Below, one piece after another: positions 1 to 8,035 of a stretch of 64,000 bases of DNA. The DNA lies in NCBI RefSeq assembly GCF_036625275.1, contig NZ_JAZKUD010000009.1, positions 21,942 to 85,941 of the forward strand, written 5' to 3'. The position numbers and the translations under genes were made by a program. Each line of letters starts with the position of its first letter. The stretch's first letter is position 1. The notes beneath the pieces are model-generated. The model made no database searches. It saw only the letters and a list, made by a program, of their open reading frames with translations, and had not been told where the DNA came from. This DNA comes from Accumulibacter sp036625275 (GTDB taxonomy: Bacteria > Pseudomonadota > Gammaproteobacteria > Burkholderiales > Rhodocyclaceae).

Positions 1-230
1 ACCGCTTCAAGAACGAGCGGCTGCAGGGTGTTCACGACGCGACGCCTGCCGAGATCAAGGTTGCCGCCTTTGAATACATCGAGGTTTTTGACAACCGGAA
101 GCGCCAGCATTCGACCCTCGGCTACCAGTCGCCCGTTCAGTTCCTGGAGAACTGGATCAGCGAGCAGCGTCAGGAAAAGGGGGTAGCATGAAATCCGTCC
201 TTTGGCAGACGAAAAACCGAGGGAACCTCA
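1..230 (+). mobile_element. IS3-family element, 3' end only
   Basis: This is the right-hand end of an IS3-family element whose body lies outside the window. The terminal 27 bases (204-230), which begin GGCAGACGAAAAACCGAGGG and end CTCA, closely match the end of the complete IS3 element at 47736-49019. Both end in the TG...CA pattern expected of IS3 elements. Sequence similarity between the two copies stops at base 230, which sets the boundary. The sequence that follows resembles module 3 of the dispersed composite palindrome. Confidence 0.85.
3..191 (+). CDS. IS3-family transposase OrfB, C-terminal fragment
   Basis: This is the last 62 codons of a DDE integrase-core transposase, cut by the window edge. 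It reads RFKNERLQGV at the start and contains AAFEYIEVF and RKRQHSTLGYQSP, the standard OrfB C-terminus of IS3 elements. The same region of the complete copy (47775-48665) reads RFKNERVHGV and RKRQHSTLGYKSP, so the two are related but distinct copies. The stop codon is TGA at 189-191. The gene encodes the catalytic subunit that, fused to OrfA by frameshifting, carries out copy-out/paste-in transposition. Confidence 0.85.
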   Translation, partial: RFKNERLQGVHDATPAEIKVAAFEYIEVFDNRKRQHSTLGYQSPVQFLENWISEQRQEKGVA

Positions 231-257
231 GTCGCATACGCGACTTTCACATTAAAT
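231..257 (+). repeat. Module-3-like piece of the composite palindromic repeat
   Basis: The sequence GTCGCATACGCGACTTTCAC directly abuts the IS3 end. It resembles the GTCGCTGACGCGACTTTCAC segment that ends the composite repeats at 23.87 kb and 53.9 kb. This suggests the IS3 element landed inside a copy of the composite repeat. Confidence 0.5.
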
Positions 258-318
258 ATGTCAGAGAGGCAAGGAAGTTGCTATCCTTGGTATTCTTACC
301 GGCAATAGGGGAATACTG

Positions 319-1728
319 ATGGCAATGAACGACGATATCCAGACAGGCGAAGCGGAAGAACGGCCGCACGCTCGCCCGCCACGGGCGGAACTGTATGCCC
401 AGGGGAAGAAACTGCGTGTCAGTTGCCCGCGTACTTCACACGCCGCATGGAAACCGCAAGCCGACCGGCCCGAACCGATCGAATTACTGGAAAAGGCAGA
501 TCAAGGACGAGTTCCGCGACTTCTGCCGCTTCGTCACGGGCGCATGCTGCAGAGCCCGTTTGTCTTCTTCCGCGGTGCGGCATTGCACATGGCGACGGAC
601 CTTGCCCACACACCGACGACGGGCATCTATGTGCAGGCCTGTGGCGACTGCCACTTGTCGAATTTTGGCGGCTTTGCGACGCCGGAACGGCGCCTGATCT
701 TCGACATCAACGACCTCGACGAGACGCTGCCCGCGCCCTGGGAGTGGGATGTCAAGCGCTTGGCCACCAGCTTCGTCCTCGCCGCCCGCGACAATGGCTT
801 TCGCAAGCGCGACGCGCGCAAGGCGGCGCTTACCGTGGTCCGCTCGTACCGTGATCGGATGGTCGAGTTCAGCAGGATGCGCGTGCTCGACGTCCTCTAT
901 GCGAGCATCGATGTGGACTGGATCCTCAAACAAATGAAGAACAAGCAGACGCGCAAGGGAATAGCACAGCGCGTGGCGAAAGCGCGCACGCGTAGCGTGG
1001 CCGAGTTCGATTTTCCTGAGATGGTGAGCAGCGAAGGCGGCAAGATCCGGATCAAGGACAACCCGCCGCTGATCTACCACATTCCTAACGAGGATCCCGA
1101 TGAGGTCATGGCACATGTGCGCAAAGCATTCGGTGCTTATCTCAAGACCGTTCCCAAGCACGTGCGGCATATCCTCGACCAGTTCAATCTGGTCGATATC
1201 GCGGTCAAGGTCGTCGGCGTCGGCAGTGTCGGCACCGCCTGCGCCGTGCTGCTGTTGATGGCGGAAGAGCGGGATCCCATCTTCCTACAGGTCAAGGAGG
1301 CGCGCGCCTCGGTCCTCGAGCCGTTTGCCGGCCCGAGCGAGCACGCCAACCATGGCGAACGTGTCGTCGTCGGTGCCCGGATCATGCAGGCAGCGAGCGA
1401 CATGTTTCTCGGCTGGACGACCGCTCGCGGGGACCGGCACTTCTACATCCGCCAGCTCAAGGACATGAAGGTCAAGGTTCCCATCGAACTGCTCGCGCCG
1501 ACCGACCTGTTGCAATACGCGGCCCTCTGTGCCCGTGCCCTGGCACGGGCACACGCCTGCACCGGCGAGGCGGCGAGAATCGCCGGCTACATCGGCACGG
1601 GCGACGTCTTCCCACGCGCATTGACCCATTTCGCAATGGCCTACGCGGATCAGAGCGAACGCGACCACAGGACACTCAGGGAGGCAGCTCTCGCGGGACG
1701 TCTGGAAGTTTTCGTCGAAGAAGCGTGA
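319..1728 (+). CDS. DUF2252 family protein (kinase-like fold candidate)
   Basis: 469 residues and predicted cytoplasmic, because there is no signal peptide or membrane segment. The match to DUF2252 (COG4320) rests on SPFVFFRGAA, then CGDCHLSNFG at about residues 107-116, then IFDINDLDET about 15 residues later, and WDVKRLATS. The GDCHxxNFG and FDxND pair resembles the catalytic loop (HGDxHxxN) and metal-binding Asp of aminoglycoside-phosphotransferase-like kinases. A small-molecule kinase activity is therefore plausible but is an inference; the family has no agreed biochemical role. The ATG at 319 is preceded by AGGGGA with 6 bases of spacing. It stands alone, with 199 bases downstream (1729-1927) in which I recognise nothing. 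Confidence 0.85.
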   Translation: MAMNDDIQTGEAEERPHARPPRAELYAQGKKLRVSCPRTSHAAWKPQADRPEPIELLEKADQGRVPRLLPLRHGRMLQSPFVFFRGAALHMATDLAHTPTTGIYVQACGDCHLSNFGGFATPERRLIFDINDLDETLPAPWEWDVKRLATSFVLAARDNGFRKRDARKAALTVVRSYRDRMVEFSRMRVLDVLYASIDVDWILKQMKNKQTRKGIAQRVAKARTRSVAEFDFPEMVSSEGGKIRIKDNPPLIYHIPNEDPDEVMAHVRKAFGAYLKTVPKHVRHILDQFNLVDIAVKVVGVGSVGTACAVLLLMAEERDPIFLQVKEARASVLEPFAGPSEHANHGERVVVGARIMQAASDMFLGWTTARGDRHFYIRQLKDMKVKVPIELLAPTDLLQYAALCARALARAHACTGEAARIAGYIGTGDVFPRALTHFAMAYADQSERDHRTLREAALAGRLEVFVEEA

Positions 1729-1927
1729 TGCGTCGACGCCGGGTACGCGATGGGTGGCATTTCAACGGCGAGCCAGCTCATTCCGACCCTTCATGGCGCA
1801 CTGGCGCCCGGTGCCTGGAGTCTCTTCAGGATCTCCATTTTCTTGAGTCGGGTTTTGCGACTCCACGTTCAGCGGGCGTGGCCGGAGTTCTACGCTCTCC
1901 GGCAAGATCTGCGCCTCCCGTCTTGCG

Positions 1928-3040
1928 GTGACATCGGGAGGCGGGTGTCTCGCTCGGATAAGGCTTAGGCGCCTGGTCGCCTGGTTGTCGCTGACGATGC
2001 TGTTGTGTTGCTCGGCCTTGGCGCAGGGCGGGAATCCGCCACTGCGAGTGGCTACCTTCATTCTGCCGCCCTTTGTCATGGAGCATGACGCGGAGCTTAC
2101 CGGCTTCAGCATCGAACTCTGGAAGGAGATCACGGCGCGCCTGGGTGTGCAGACGGATTATCAGATGACGCCCGACGTGAAGGCCGTGCTCGATTCTTTG
2201 CGCGCGGGACAGGCAGACATTGCAGTCTCCGGCCTGTTTTACACATCCGACCGCGACCGCGAGTTCGATTTTTCGTATCCGATCCTGAACACGGGCCTGC
2301 AGATCATGGTACGTGGTACCAGAGAGGCCGTGCCCTCCTCACCGCTGCAAAACATGCTGGACTTGTTGTTTTCGCAAACGACCCTTGCCTGGCTCGGTGT
2401 CGCCCTGCTGTTCGTCGTAACCGCCGGCCATGTGGTCTGGATCGTCGAGCGTCGCTACCAGGACGGGATGATTCCGACAGACCGCTACTTCCCCGGCATT
2501 TTATGTGCCATGTATTGGGCGGCTTCGACCCTCCTGACGCAGGCGGAACAAATGCCACGCCAGTGGCTCGCGCGAACGTTTTCCGTACTCTGGATGTTTG
2601 TCGGCATCAGTTTCGTCGCGCTCTATACCGCGCAACTGACTGCGACATTGACCGTGCAGCAAATCCGCGGCCCGATCAACGGACCGGAGGACTTGCCCGG
2701 AAAGCGCGTTGCCACGCTCTTGGGCGGTTCTGCAGTGGCCTATCTCAAGGAACAGAACGCGGTCGTGCAGGAGTTTCATGAAACCGCAGGGATGTATCAA
2801 GCCCTGCTGGACCGGAAGGTTGATGCTGTAGTTCTGGGCACCGCAGGCCAGCGTTATTATGCGACTCACGAGGGAAAGGGCCTGGTGACGATGGTTGGCC
2901 CGGAGTTCAACAAGAATGATGTGGGTTTCGTGTTCCCGCAGGACAGCCGGTTGCGCAAGAAGGTCAACGGTACTTTGCTGATCCTGCGCGAGAATGGAAC
3001 GTATCAGAGGATTTACGAAAAATGGTTTGGTACGAATTAA
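1928..3040 (+). CDS. Ionotropic glutamate receptor-like ligand-gated ion channel (GluR0 type)
   Basis: 370 residues. An N-terminal signal peptide (hydrophobic about 16-32, ending ALAQG) leads into a periplasmic type-II solute-binding lobe (RVATFILPPFV at 40-50, FDFSYPIL near 113). The lobe is split by a channel module: TM1 about 151-173, a re-entrant pore about 188-204 and TM2 about 217-240. The second lobe follows (GPEDLPGKRVATLLGGSA, AVVLG). This S1-TM-pore-TM-S2 order is that of prokaryotic glutamate receptors such as GluR0, in which ligand closure opens a potassium-type pore. The pore segment here reads AMYWAASTLLT and lacks the TVGYG potassium filter, so ion selectivity is unclear. The start is GTG 1928; no good upstream ribosome site is visible. 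The natural ligand is unknown, with amino acids the likely class. An ordinary binding protein is unlikely given the internal membrane segments. Confidence 0.8.
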   Translation: MTSGGGCLARIRLRRLVAWLSLTMLLCCSALAQGGNPPLRVATFILPPFVMEHDAELTGFSIELWKEITARLGVQTDYQMTPDVKAVLDSLRAGQADIAVSGLFYTSDRDREFDFSYPILNTGLQIMVRGTREAVPSSPLQNMLDLLFSQTTLAWLGVALLFVVTAGHVVWIVERRYQDGMIPTDRYFPGILCAMYWAASTLLTQAEQMPRQWLARTFSVLWMFVGISFVALYTAQLTATLTVQQIRGPINGPEDLPGKRVATLLGGSAVAYLKEQNAVVQEFHETAGMYQALLDRKVDAVVLGTAGQRYYATHEGKGLVTMVGPEFNKNDVGFVFPQDSRLRKKVNGTLLILRENGTYQRIYEKWFGTN

Positions 3041-3558
3041 CGTGAATAACCTTGGCCATGCGAACGGCTTGTCCGGCTGTGGGTGAAGGGGACGTTGTGA
3101 TCAGTGGCGAAGCGCCAGATTGCGATGCGTGGCATGGGTAATGGACTGCCCCGTTCGTTGACCTCGTGACAGGCCGTCACCGGCAGGTCGATCATGCCGC
3201 CGGCCCAGGTTGGTCCGGGTACTTCGAAAACGTAGGTCAGCACCATCGCCTCAGCCATTGGCAGGCCAAAGAAATCGCCCCTCAACGCCGCCGTGCATTG
3301 CCCCGGCATCATGGGGTAGTGCGTGAGATGAATCGCAGCCGCCATGGCCGCAGAATCGTATTGCACCGGCGCAGACATGCCGGGAGGAAACTCGCCGAGG
3401 CCAATCTTGCCGCAGGCGCACTGCGCAGCCAGAACCAAAGGCTCCGTGACCTCGAAGCGCAACGGCGGCAGATCGAACATCTGACGCCTTTCGGCAACTG
3501 AAGCCTCGGGCAAGCGATGGTGGTATGCGTCGCCATCCGATGGAGGGGGATGCCTCAC
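3037..3558 (-). pseudogene. IS66-family transposase remnant
   Basis: The open frame of 173 codons contains a stretch (about codons 27-104, bases 3246-3480) typical of the zinc-finger and linker region of IS66 TnpC transposases: RRQMFDLPPLRFEVTEP, then CACGKI, EFPPGMSAPVQY and GDFFGLPMAEA. The N-terminal leucine-zipper part and the whole DDE catalytic core are missing. After about codon 104 the similarity ends in unrecognisable sequence. Several normally conserved residues of the finger are also altered. It is therefore a decayed fragment rather than a functional gene. Its 3' end overlaps the last codons of the convergent channel gene. Confidence 0.65.
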
Positions 3559-3613
3559 GGCAAGACTCCATGTGCCAGACTCTTGTGCACCGTCCAGGAC
3601 GGGTTGATAGCGC

Positions 3614-4093
3614 TCAAGCCCCCCGGCAGATCAGCACCACCGCCTCGGTCGCGATACCTTCGCCGCGGCCGACAAAGCCCAGCCGTTCGGCGGTCTTGGC
3701 CTTGACGTTGACACAGCCTGCAGGCAACCGCAGGTCGGCAGCGATGTTGGCGACCATCTGCGGCAGGTGCGGCGCCATCTTCGGCTGCTCTGCGAGGATC
3801 GTCGCGTCGACATTGCCGACTTGCCAGCCGGCCTGCGTCAGCAGCGCCAGCGTCGCGCGCAGTAACTGCCGACTGTCGGCACCCTGATAGCGGGCATCGG
3901 TGTCGGGAAAATGACGACCGATGTCACCCAGCGCAGCGGCGCCGAGCAAGGCGTCGGTGATCGCGTGCAGCAGCGCATCCGCGTCGGAATGGCCGAGCAG
4001 GCCGCAGGCATGCGGAATGTCGACGCCGCCGAGGATCAGCTTGCGTCCCGGAACCAGCGCATGGATATCACAACCTTGTCCGATGCGGATCAC
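3614..4093 (-). CDS. ispF: 2-C-methyl-D-erythritol 2,4-cyclodiphosphate synthase
   Basis: 159 residues, the usual family length. It catalyses step five of the MEP isoprenoid pathway, cyclising CDP-ME 2-phosphate to MEcPP with release of CMP; it acts as a cytoplasmic trimer. The zinc ligands are visible as D9-x-H11 and H43 (GCDIHAL, GHSDADALLH). FPDTD, VDATILAEQPKM and the C-terminal VKAKTAERLGFVGRGEGI are also conserved. The start codon overlaps the ispD stop by 4 bases (ATGA), so the two consecutive-pathway genes are translationally coupled. Confidence 0.97.
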   Translation of the reverse strand: MIRIGQGCDIHALVPGRKLILGGVDIPHACGLLGHSDADALLHAITDALLGAAALGDIGRHFPDTDARYQGADSRQLLRATLALLTQAGWQVGNVDATILAEQPKMAPHLPQMVANIAADLRLPAGCVNVKAKTAERLGFVGRGEGIATEAVVLICRGA

Positions 4094-4788
4094 TGGCCCG
4101 CCTGTATGTTCGCCAACAGGATCAGTTCCGCCAGTCGCAGATCGACCGGATAGGTGACCTTGAGGTTGCTGGCGTCACCCTGCACCAGCTTCGGCCTGAA
4201 ACCGGCGGCCTCGACGGCCGACGCCTCATCGGTGCCGGCGAGCGGTTCGACCAGGACCCGGGTCAACAGGCCATAACGAAACATCTGCGGCGTCTGCGCC
4301 TGCCACAGGCCGTCGCGTGGCTCGGTACCGGCCACACGTCGCTCGGCGTCGGCGCGTTTCAGCGTGTCCGCCACCGGCACCGCAAGCAGACCGCCGATGG
4401 GATCGTCAGCAAGTTCGTCGCAAAGGACCGTCAGCATCGCCTGCGCAAGACAGGGGCGCGCAGCGTCATGCACCAGCACCCAGTCTTCGTCGTCGGCCGC
4501 CGTCGCCGCAGCGTCGAGGCCATTGCGGACGCTGGCGGATCGTGTCGCGCCGCCACAGAAAATGGTTTCGAGTTTATGACCCAGGCTTGTCCAATCATGC
4601 TGCCGCCACCATCTATCCTCTGGCGACAGCACTACCCAGACACGCTCGATGCGCGGATGGCGACAAAGGGCTGCGAGACTGTGATAGATCAATGGTTGGC
4701 CGGCAAGCATCTGATATTGTTTGGGCGTCTCGCCGCCAAAGCGCGATCCTGATCCGGCGGCGGGGACGATTGCATAGTAGTTCGGCAT
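4090..4788 (-). CDS. ispD: 2-C-methyl-D-erythritol 4-phosphate cytidylyltransferase
   Basis: 232 residues. It transfers CMP from CTP to MEP in the isoprenoid pathway. The N-terminal nucleotide-binding motif PAAGSGSRFG (residues 9-18) is followed by PKQY. VHDAARPC carries the catalytic Asp/Arg region, and TPQMF, TDEAS and GDASNLKVTYPVDL are typical IspD signatures. It is the first gene of the ispDF pair, transcribed leftward. It is divergent from the MEMO1-like gene, with 137 bases in between. Confidence 0.97.
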   Translation of the reverse strand: MPNYYAIVPAAGSGSRFGGETPKQYQMLAGQPLIYHSLAALCRHPRIERVWVVLSPEDRWWRQHDWTSLGHKLETIFCGGATRSASVRNGLDAAATAADDEDWVLVHDAARPCLAQAMLTVLCDELADDPIGGLLAVPVADTLKRADAERRVAGTEPRDGLWQAQTPQMFRYGLLTRVLVEPLAGTDEASAVEAAGFRPKLVQGDASNLKVTYPVDLRLAELILLANIQAGQ

Positions 4789-4925
4789 GGCGTAATTTTA
4801 ACCAGTTATCTGCACAGGGATGGCGAAATGAATCCGCAGTGTTACGGCCAGACGATCACTGCCACACCCGTTCCGTGGTCACCGCGGCCCTCTGGTCGAG
4901 CCGCCTTTCATCGAGGAGCAAGCAC

Positions 4926-5744
4926 GTGACGCACTCAACCCAGCCAATCCGTCCAGCCGCAGTCGCCGGCATGTTCTATCCCGGCTCCCCTTCGGCTCTG
5001 GCGCGCGACCTCCGGCAAATGCTGAGCCACCCGCCGCCGGCACCCGGTATCCGCCCGAAGGCGATCATCGCCCCCCATGCCGGCTATGTCTATTCGGGCC
5101 CGATCGCGGCCAGCGTCTATGCGCCGCTCGCGGACCTGCGCGAGCGCATTCGCCGCGTGATCCTGCTCGGACCCACCCATCGGGTCGCGGTCGAGGGGCT
5201 GGCGCTGCCCTCCTCCCGCGCCTTCGCCACACCGCTCGGCGTCGTCCAGCTCGACCAGGAAGCCATGGTCAGCATCGAGCCATTGCCGCAGGTCATCGTC
5301 AGCGACGCCGCGCATGCCCTCGAACACTCGCTGGAGGTGCAGCTTCCTTTCCTGCAGACGGTGCTTTCCGGGTTCACGCTGCTGCCGCTCGCAGTCGGCC
5401 GCGCTTCGGCTGAAGAGGTGGCTGAAGTGCTCGAATGCCTGTGGGGAGGAGACGAGACGCTGATCGTGATCAGCTCCGATCTTTCGCACTACCTGCCCTA
5501 CGCGCTGGCCCGCGAGACCGACAGCAACACCGCGCGCCACATCGTCGCACTCGATGCACACCTCGACCACCAACAAGCGTGTGGCGCGACACCGGTCAAT
5601 GGTCTGTTGCTGGCCGCACGCCGGCACGGACTGCAGGCCAGACTGATCGACCTGCGCAATTCCGGCGACACCGCCGGCGACCGCTCGCGTGTCGTCGGTT
5701 ACGGCGCCTTTTGCTTCAGCGCGGAGACTGAACATGCCCACTGA
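4926..5744 (+). CDS. amrB: AmmeMemoRadiSam system protein B (MEMO1-like)
   Basis: 272 residues from GTG 4926. This start is chosen because the family begins with the RPAAVAGMFYPG motif seen at residues 9-20 and a GAGG ribosome site lies about 9 bases upstream; the open frame extends further upstream but without family similarity. MEMO1-family hallmarks are PHAGYVYSGP (H51), GPTHR (H85) and ACGATPVNG (C219). These are equivalent to the two His and one Cys that line the metal-binding pocket of human MEMO1. SSDLSHY is also conserved. The fold is related to extradiol dioxygenases. The bacterial substrate is unknown. It overlaps the AMMECR1 gene by 11 bases, and the radical-SAM gene follows, giving the conserved three-gene cluster. 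Confidence 0.9.
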   Translation: MTHSTQPIRPAAVAGMFYPGSPSALARDLRQMLSHPPPAPGIRPKAIIAPHAGYVYSGPIAASVYAPLADLRERIRRVILLGPTHRVAVEGLALPSSRAFATPLGVVQLDQEAMVSIEPLPQVIVSDAAHALEHSLEVQLPFLQTVLSGFTLLPLAVGRASAEEVAEVLECLWGGDETLIVISSDLSHYLPYALARETDSNTARHIVALDAHLDHQQACGATPVNGLLLAARRHGLQARLIDLRNSGDTAGDRSRVVGYGAFCFSAETEHAH

Positions 5745-6282
5745 CACCCTGGGCAGCGCTTTGCTGTCGATCGCCCGCAACGCCATCGCCAAGCGTTTCG
5801 GACTCGCCGCGCAGCCCGTCGATCCGCTCCCGGAACTGGCCGAACCGGCAGCGACTTTCGTCACGCTCACCCAGGATGGTCAGCTGCGCGGTTGCATCGG
5901 CAGCCTCGAAGCACACCGGCCGCTCGCCACCGACGTCGCTGAAAACGCCGTCGCCGCGGCCTTTCGTGATACACGCTTTGCGCCTTTGAGTCCGGCGGAG
6001 TTTGCCCGCACGCACGTCGAGGTCTCGCTACTGACGCCGCCCGAGCCCTTCGCCGTCGCCGATGAAGCCGACGCGCTGGCGCGTCTGCGGCCCGGCATCG
6101 ACGGCCTGATCGTCAGTTACGGCAGGCGGCGCGCGACCTTCCTGCCGCAGGTCTGGGAATCGCTCCCCGAGCCACGCCAGTTCCTGGCGCAACTGAAACT
6201 CAAGGCCGGGCTGCCCGCCGACTTCTGGCACGAGCAGCTCATCCTCGCGCGTTATGGAGTCCGAAAATGGAAAGAGAACTAG
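5734..6282 (+). CDS. amrA: AmmeMemoRadiSam system protein A (AMMECR1 domain)
   Basis: 182 residues from ATG 5734, which lies inside the last codons of the MEMO1-like gene. The AMMECR1 fold is indicated by ATFVTLTQDGQLRGCIGS, AFRDTRFAPLSPAEF, IDGLIVSYGRRRATFLPQVW and the C-terminal FWHEQLILARYGVRKW. RGCIG, the signature loop, contains the conserved Cys. The biochemical role is not settled; co-occurrence with MEMO1 and a radical-SAM protein implies a common pathway. It overlaps the next gene by 16 bases, which indicates strong translational coupling. Confidence 0.92.
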   Translation: MPTDTLGSALLSIARNAIAKRFGLAAQPVDPLPELAEPAATFVTLTQDGQLRGCIGSLEAHRPLATDVAENAVAAAFRDTRFAPLSPAEFARTHVEVSLLTPPEPFAVADEADALARLRPGIDGLIVSYGRRRATFLPQVWESLPEPRQFLAQLKLKAGLPADFWHEQLILARYGVRKWKEN

Positions 6283-7376
6283 ACCATTCCCCCAAGGTGC
6301 CGGAATCGGTCCATCCGGGTCGCTGGTGGCACGCCATCGAAGACGAACGCATTCAGTGCGACCTCTGTCCGCGTGACTGTAGGCTGCATGAGGGTCAGCG
6401 CGGCGCCTGCTTCGTTCGCCAGAACCTCGGCGGACAGATGGTGCTGACCACCTACGGGCGTTCGTCGGGTTTCTGCATCGATCCGATCGAGAAAAAGCCG
6501 CTCAACCACTTCCATCCCGGCTCGTCGATCCTCTCCTTCGGCACCGCCGGTTGCAATCTCGCCTGCAAGTTCTGCCAGAACTGGGACATCTCGAAGTCGA
6601 AAGACATGGACCGCCTGCTCGACGCCGCGACCCCCGAGGGCATCGCCGCCGCCGCAGTCGCCTACGGGGCTCAGTCGGTGGCCTTCACCTACAACGACCC
6701 GGTGATCTTCGCCGAATACGCGATCGACACTGCGCGTGCCTGCCATGAACGCGATGTCAGAACGGTGGCCGTCACTGCCGGCTACATCCATCCCGAACCG
6801 GCGCGCGAGTTCTACGCCGTGCTGGACGCCGCCAATGTCGATCTCAAGGCCTTCACCGATGATTTCTACTTCAGACTCTGCGGTGGCCACCTGCAACCGG
6901 TACTCGATACCCTTGCCTACATTCATCACGAAACGAAGTGCTGGCTCGAAATCACCACGCTGCTGATTCCGGGCAGGAACGATTCCACCGGCGAAATCAA
7001 GGCGCTCGCCGACTGGGTGGCACGCGAACTGGGGCCGGAAGTCCCGCTGCACTTCACCGCCTTCCATCCCGACTGGAAAATGAGCGACCTGCCCCGGACC
7101 CCGCCGTCGACGCTGACTCAGGCGCGGCGCATCGCCCTCGACGCCGGCCTGTACTACGTGTACACCGGCAATGTGCACGACAGCGAAGGCGGGACGACCT
7201 TCTGCCCCTCTTGTCAGGCCGCCCTGATCGAGCGCGACTGGTACACCATCCGGCATGACGACCTGCCAGCCGATGGCCGTTGTCCCCACTGCGGAACGCT
7301 GATTGCCGGCCACTTCACCCGTTTCGGCAAGCCTTTCGGACCACGTCGCGTGCCAGTGCGGCTGGAGCGGCGGTGA
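6267..7376 (+). CDS. amrS: AmmeMemoRadiSam system radical SAM enzyme
   Basis: 369 residues. The 4Fe-4S/SAM motif CNLACKFC (C96, C100, C103) identifies a radical SAM enzyme. Upstream, an N-terminal cysteine set CDLCPRDC (31, 34, 38) plus C48 could hold a second metal site. Near the C-terminus, two CxxC pairs (CPSC, CPHC) look like a zinc ribbon. PLNHFHPG, FTYNDPVIFAEY and VDLKAFTDDFYF match the AmmeMemoRadiSam/pyruvate-formate-lyase-activase-like subgroup. The reaction is not established from sequence. The start overlaps the AMMECR1 gene, and its stop overlaps the following GTG start by GTGA. Confidence 0.93.
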   Translation: MERELDHSPKVPESVHPGRWWHAIEDERIQCDLCPRDCRLHEGQRGACFVRQNLGGQMVLTTYGRSSGFCIDPIEKKPLNHFHPGSSILSFGTAGCNLACKFCQNWDISKSKDMDRLLDAATPEGIAAAAVAYGAQSVAFTYNDPVIFAEYAIDTARACHERDVRTVAVTAGYIHPEPAREFYAVLDAANVDLKAFTDDFYFRLCGGHLQPVLDTLAYIHHETKCWLEITTLLIPGRNDSTGEIKALADWVARELGPEVPLHFTAFHPDWKMSDLPRTPPSTLTQARRIALDAGLYYVYTGNVHDSEGGTTFCPSCQAALIERDWYTIRHDDLPADGRCPHCGTLIAGHFTRFGKPFGPRRVPVRLERR

Positions 7377-8035
7377 ACGAAGCGATCCATCTTCCGGGTG
7401 ACACGCCGATCGCCATCCCCACCGGGCAGGCCTCGCTGCAAGGCTTGCTGACCCTGCCGGCACGCTTCTCGGCACTGGTCGTGCTGATGCATGCCGGCAA
7501 ACATCCCGAGGCGCGCGACGACGCGCTCGCCGTGGTCCTTCAGCACGCAGGCATCGGCACGCTGACACTCGACCTGCTGACGCACGCTGAAGAACGCTTC
7601 GCCGACATTCACCACAACGTCTCGCTGCTCGCCAGACGCCTGCTCGATGCGCTGGCACTGATCAAGCAACGGATGCTGCTCGGTGAATTGCCGACGCTGC
7701 CGATCGGCCTCTGCGCCGCTGGCGACTGTTCGCCGGTGGCGCTGCGCGTGGCTGCCCTGCGCGACCATGACATCTTTGCCATCGTCTGCCGCGGTGGCTT
7801 GATCGATCTGGCCGGCATGCTCTACCTGCGCTCGCTCAGCGCGCCCCTACTGGTTCTCGTCGGCGAGGACGACGAGCGCGTGACGGCAAGCAATCAGCGC
7901 GCCCTGCACGAGTTGAGCTGCCTCCAGGAACTGAAACGGCTGCCATCCGTGTCGCCCGATTCGGCCGCCGCTCTCGGGGCCGTCGCCCGCGAGACGACGC
8001 TCTGGTTTGTCCAGCACCTGCCCACACGAATCTGA
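7373..8035 (+). CDS. Alpha/beta-hydrolase-fold protein with degenerate catalytic site
   Basis: 220 residues from GTG 7373, which overlaps the radical-SAM stop; GGAG lies 7 bases upstream. It resembles the dienelactone-hydrolase-like family often annotated as phosphoribosyltransferase-linked hydrolases. Matching features are VVLMHAGKHPEARD, LDLLTHAEE, CRGGLIDLAG (normally SRGGRPDLAG) and VLVGEDDERV. The nucleophile-elbow position reads GLCAAGDCSP instead of a GxSxG turn. The C-terminal region lacks the expected His (typically ATHLF). It may be a pseudo-enzyme or use Cys. It appears to be the fourth gene of the AmmeMemoRadiSam operon. Confidence 0.65.
   Translation: MNEAIHLPGDTPIAIPTGQASLQGLLTLPARFSALVVLMHAGKHPEARDDALAVVLQHAGIGTLTLDLLTHAEERFADIHHNVSLLARRLLDALALIKQRMLLGELPTLPIGLCAAGDCSPVALRVAALRDHDIFAIVCRGGLIDLAGMLYLRSLSAPLLVLVGEDDERVTASNQRALHELSCLQELKRLPSVSPDSAAALGAVARETTLWFVQHLPTRI

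Noticed and set aside
1729..1927. Small frames between the DUF2252 gene and the channel gene
   Set aside because: Translations are Arg/Ser/Pro-rich with no start signal; nothing recognisable on either strand.
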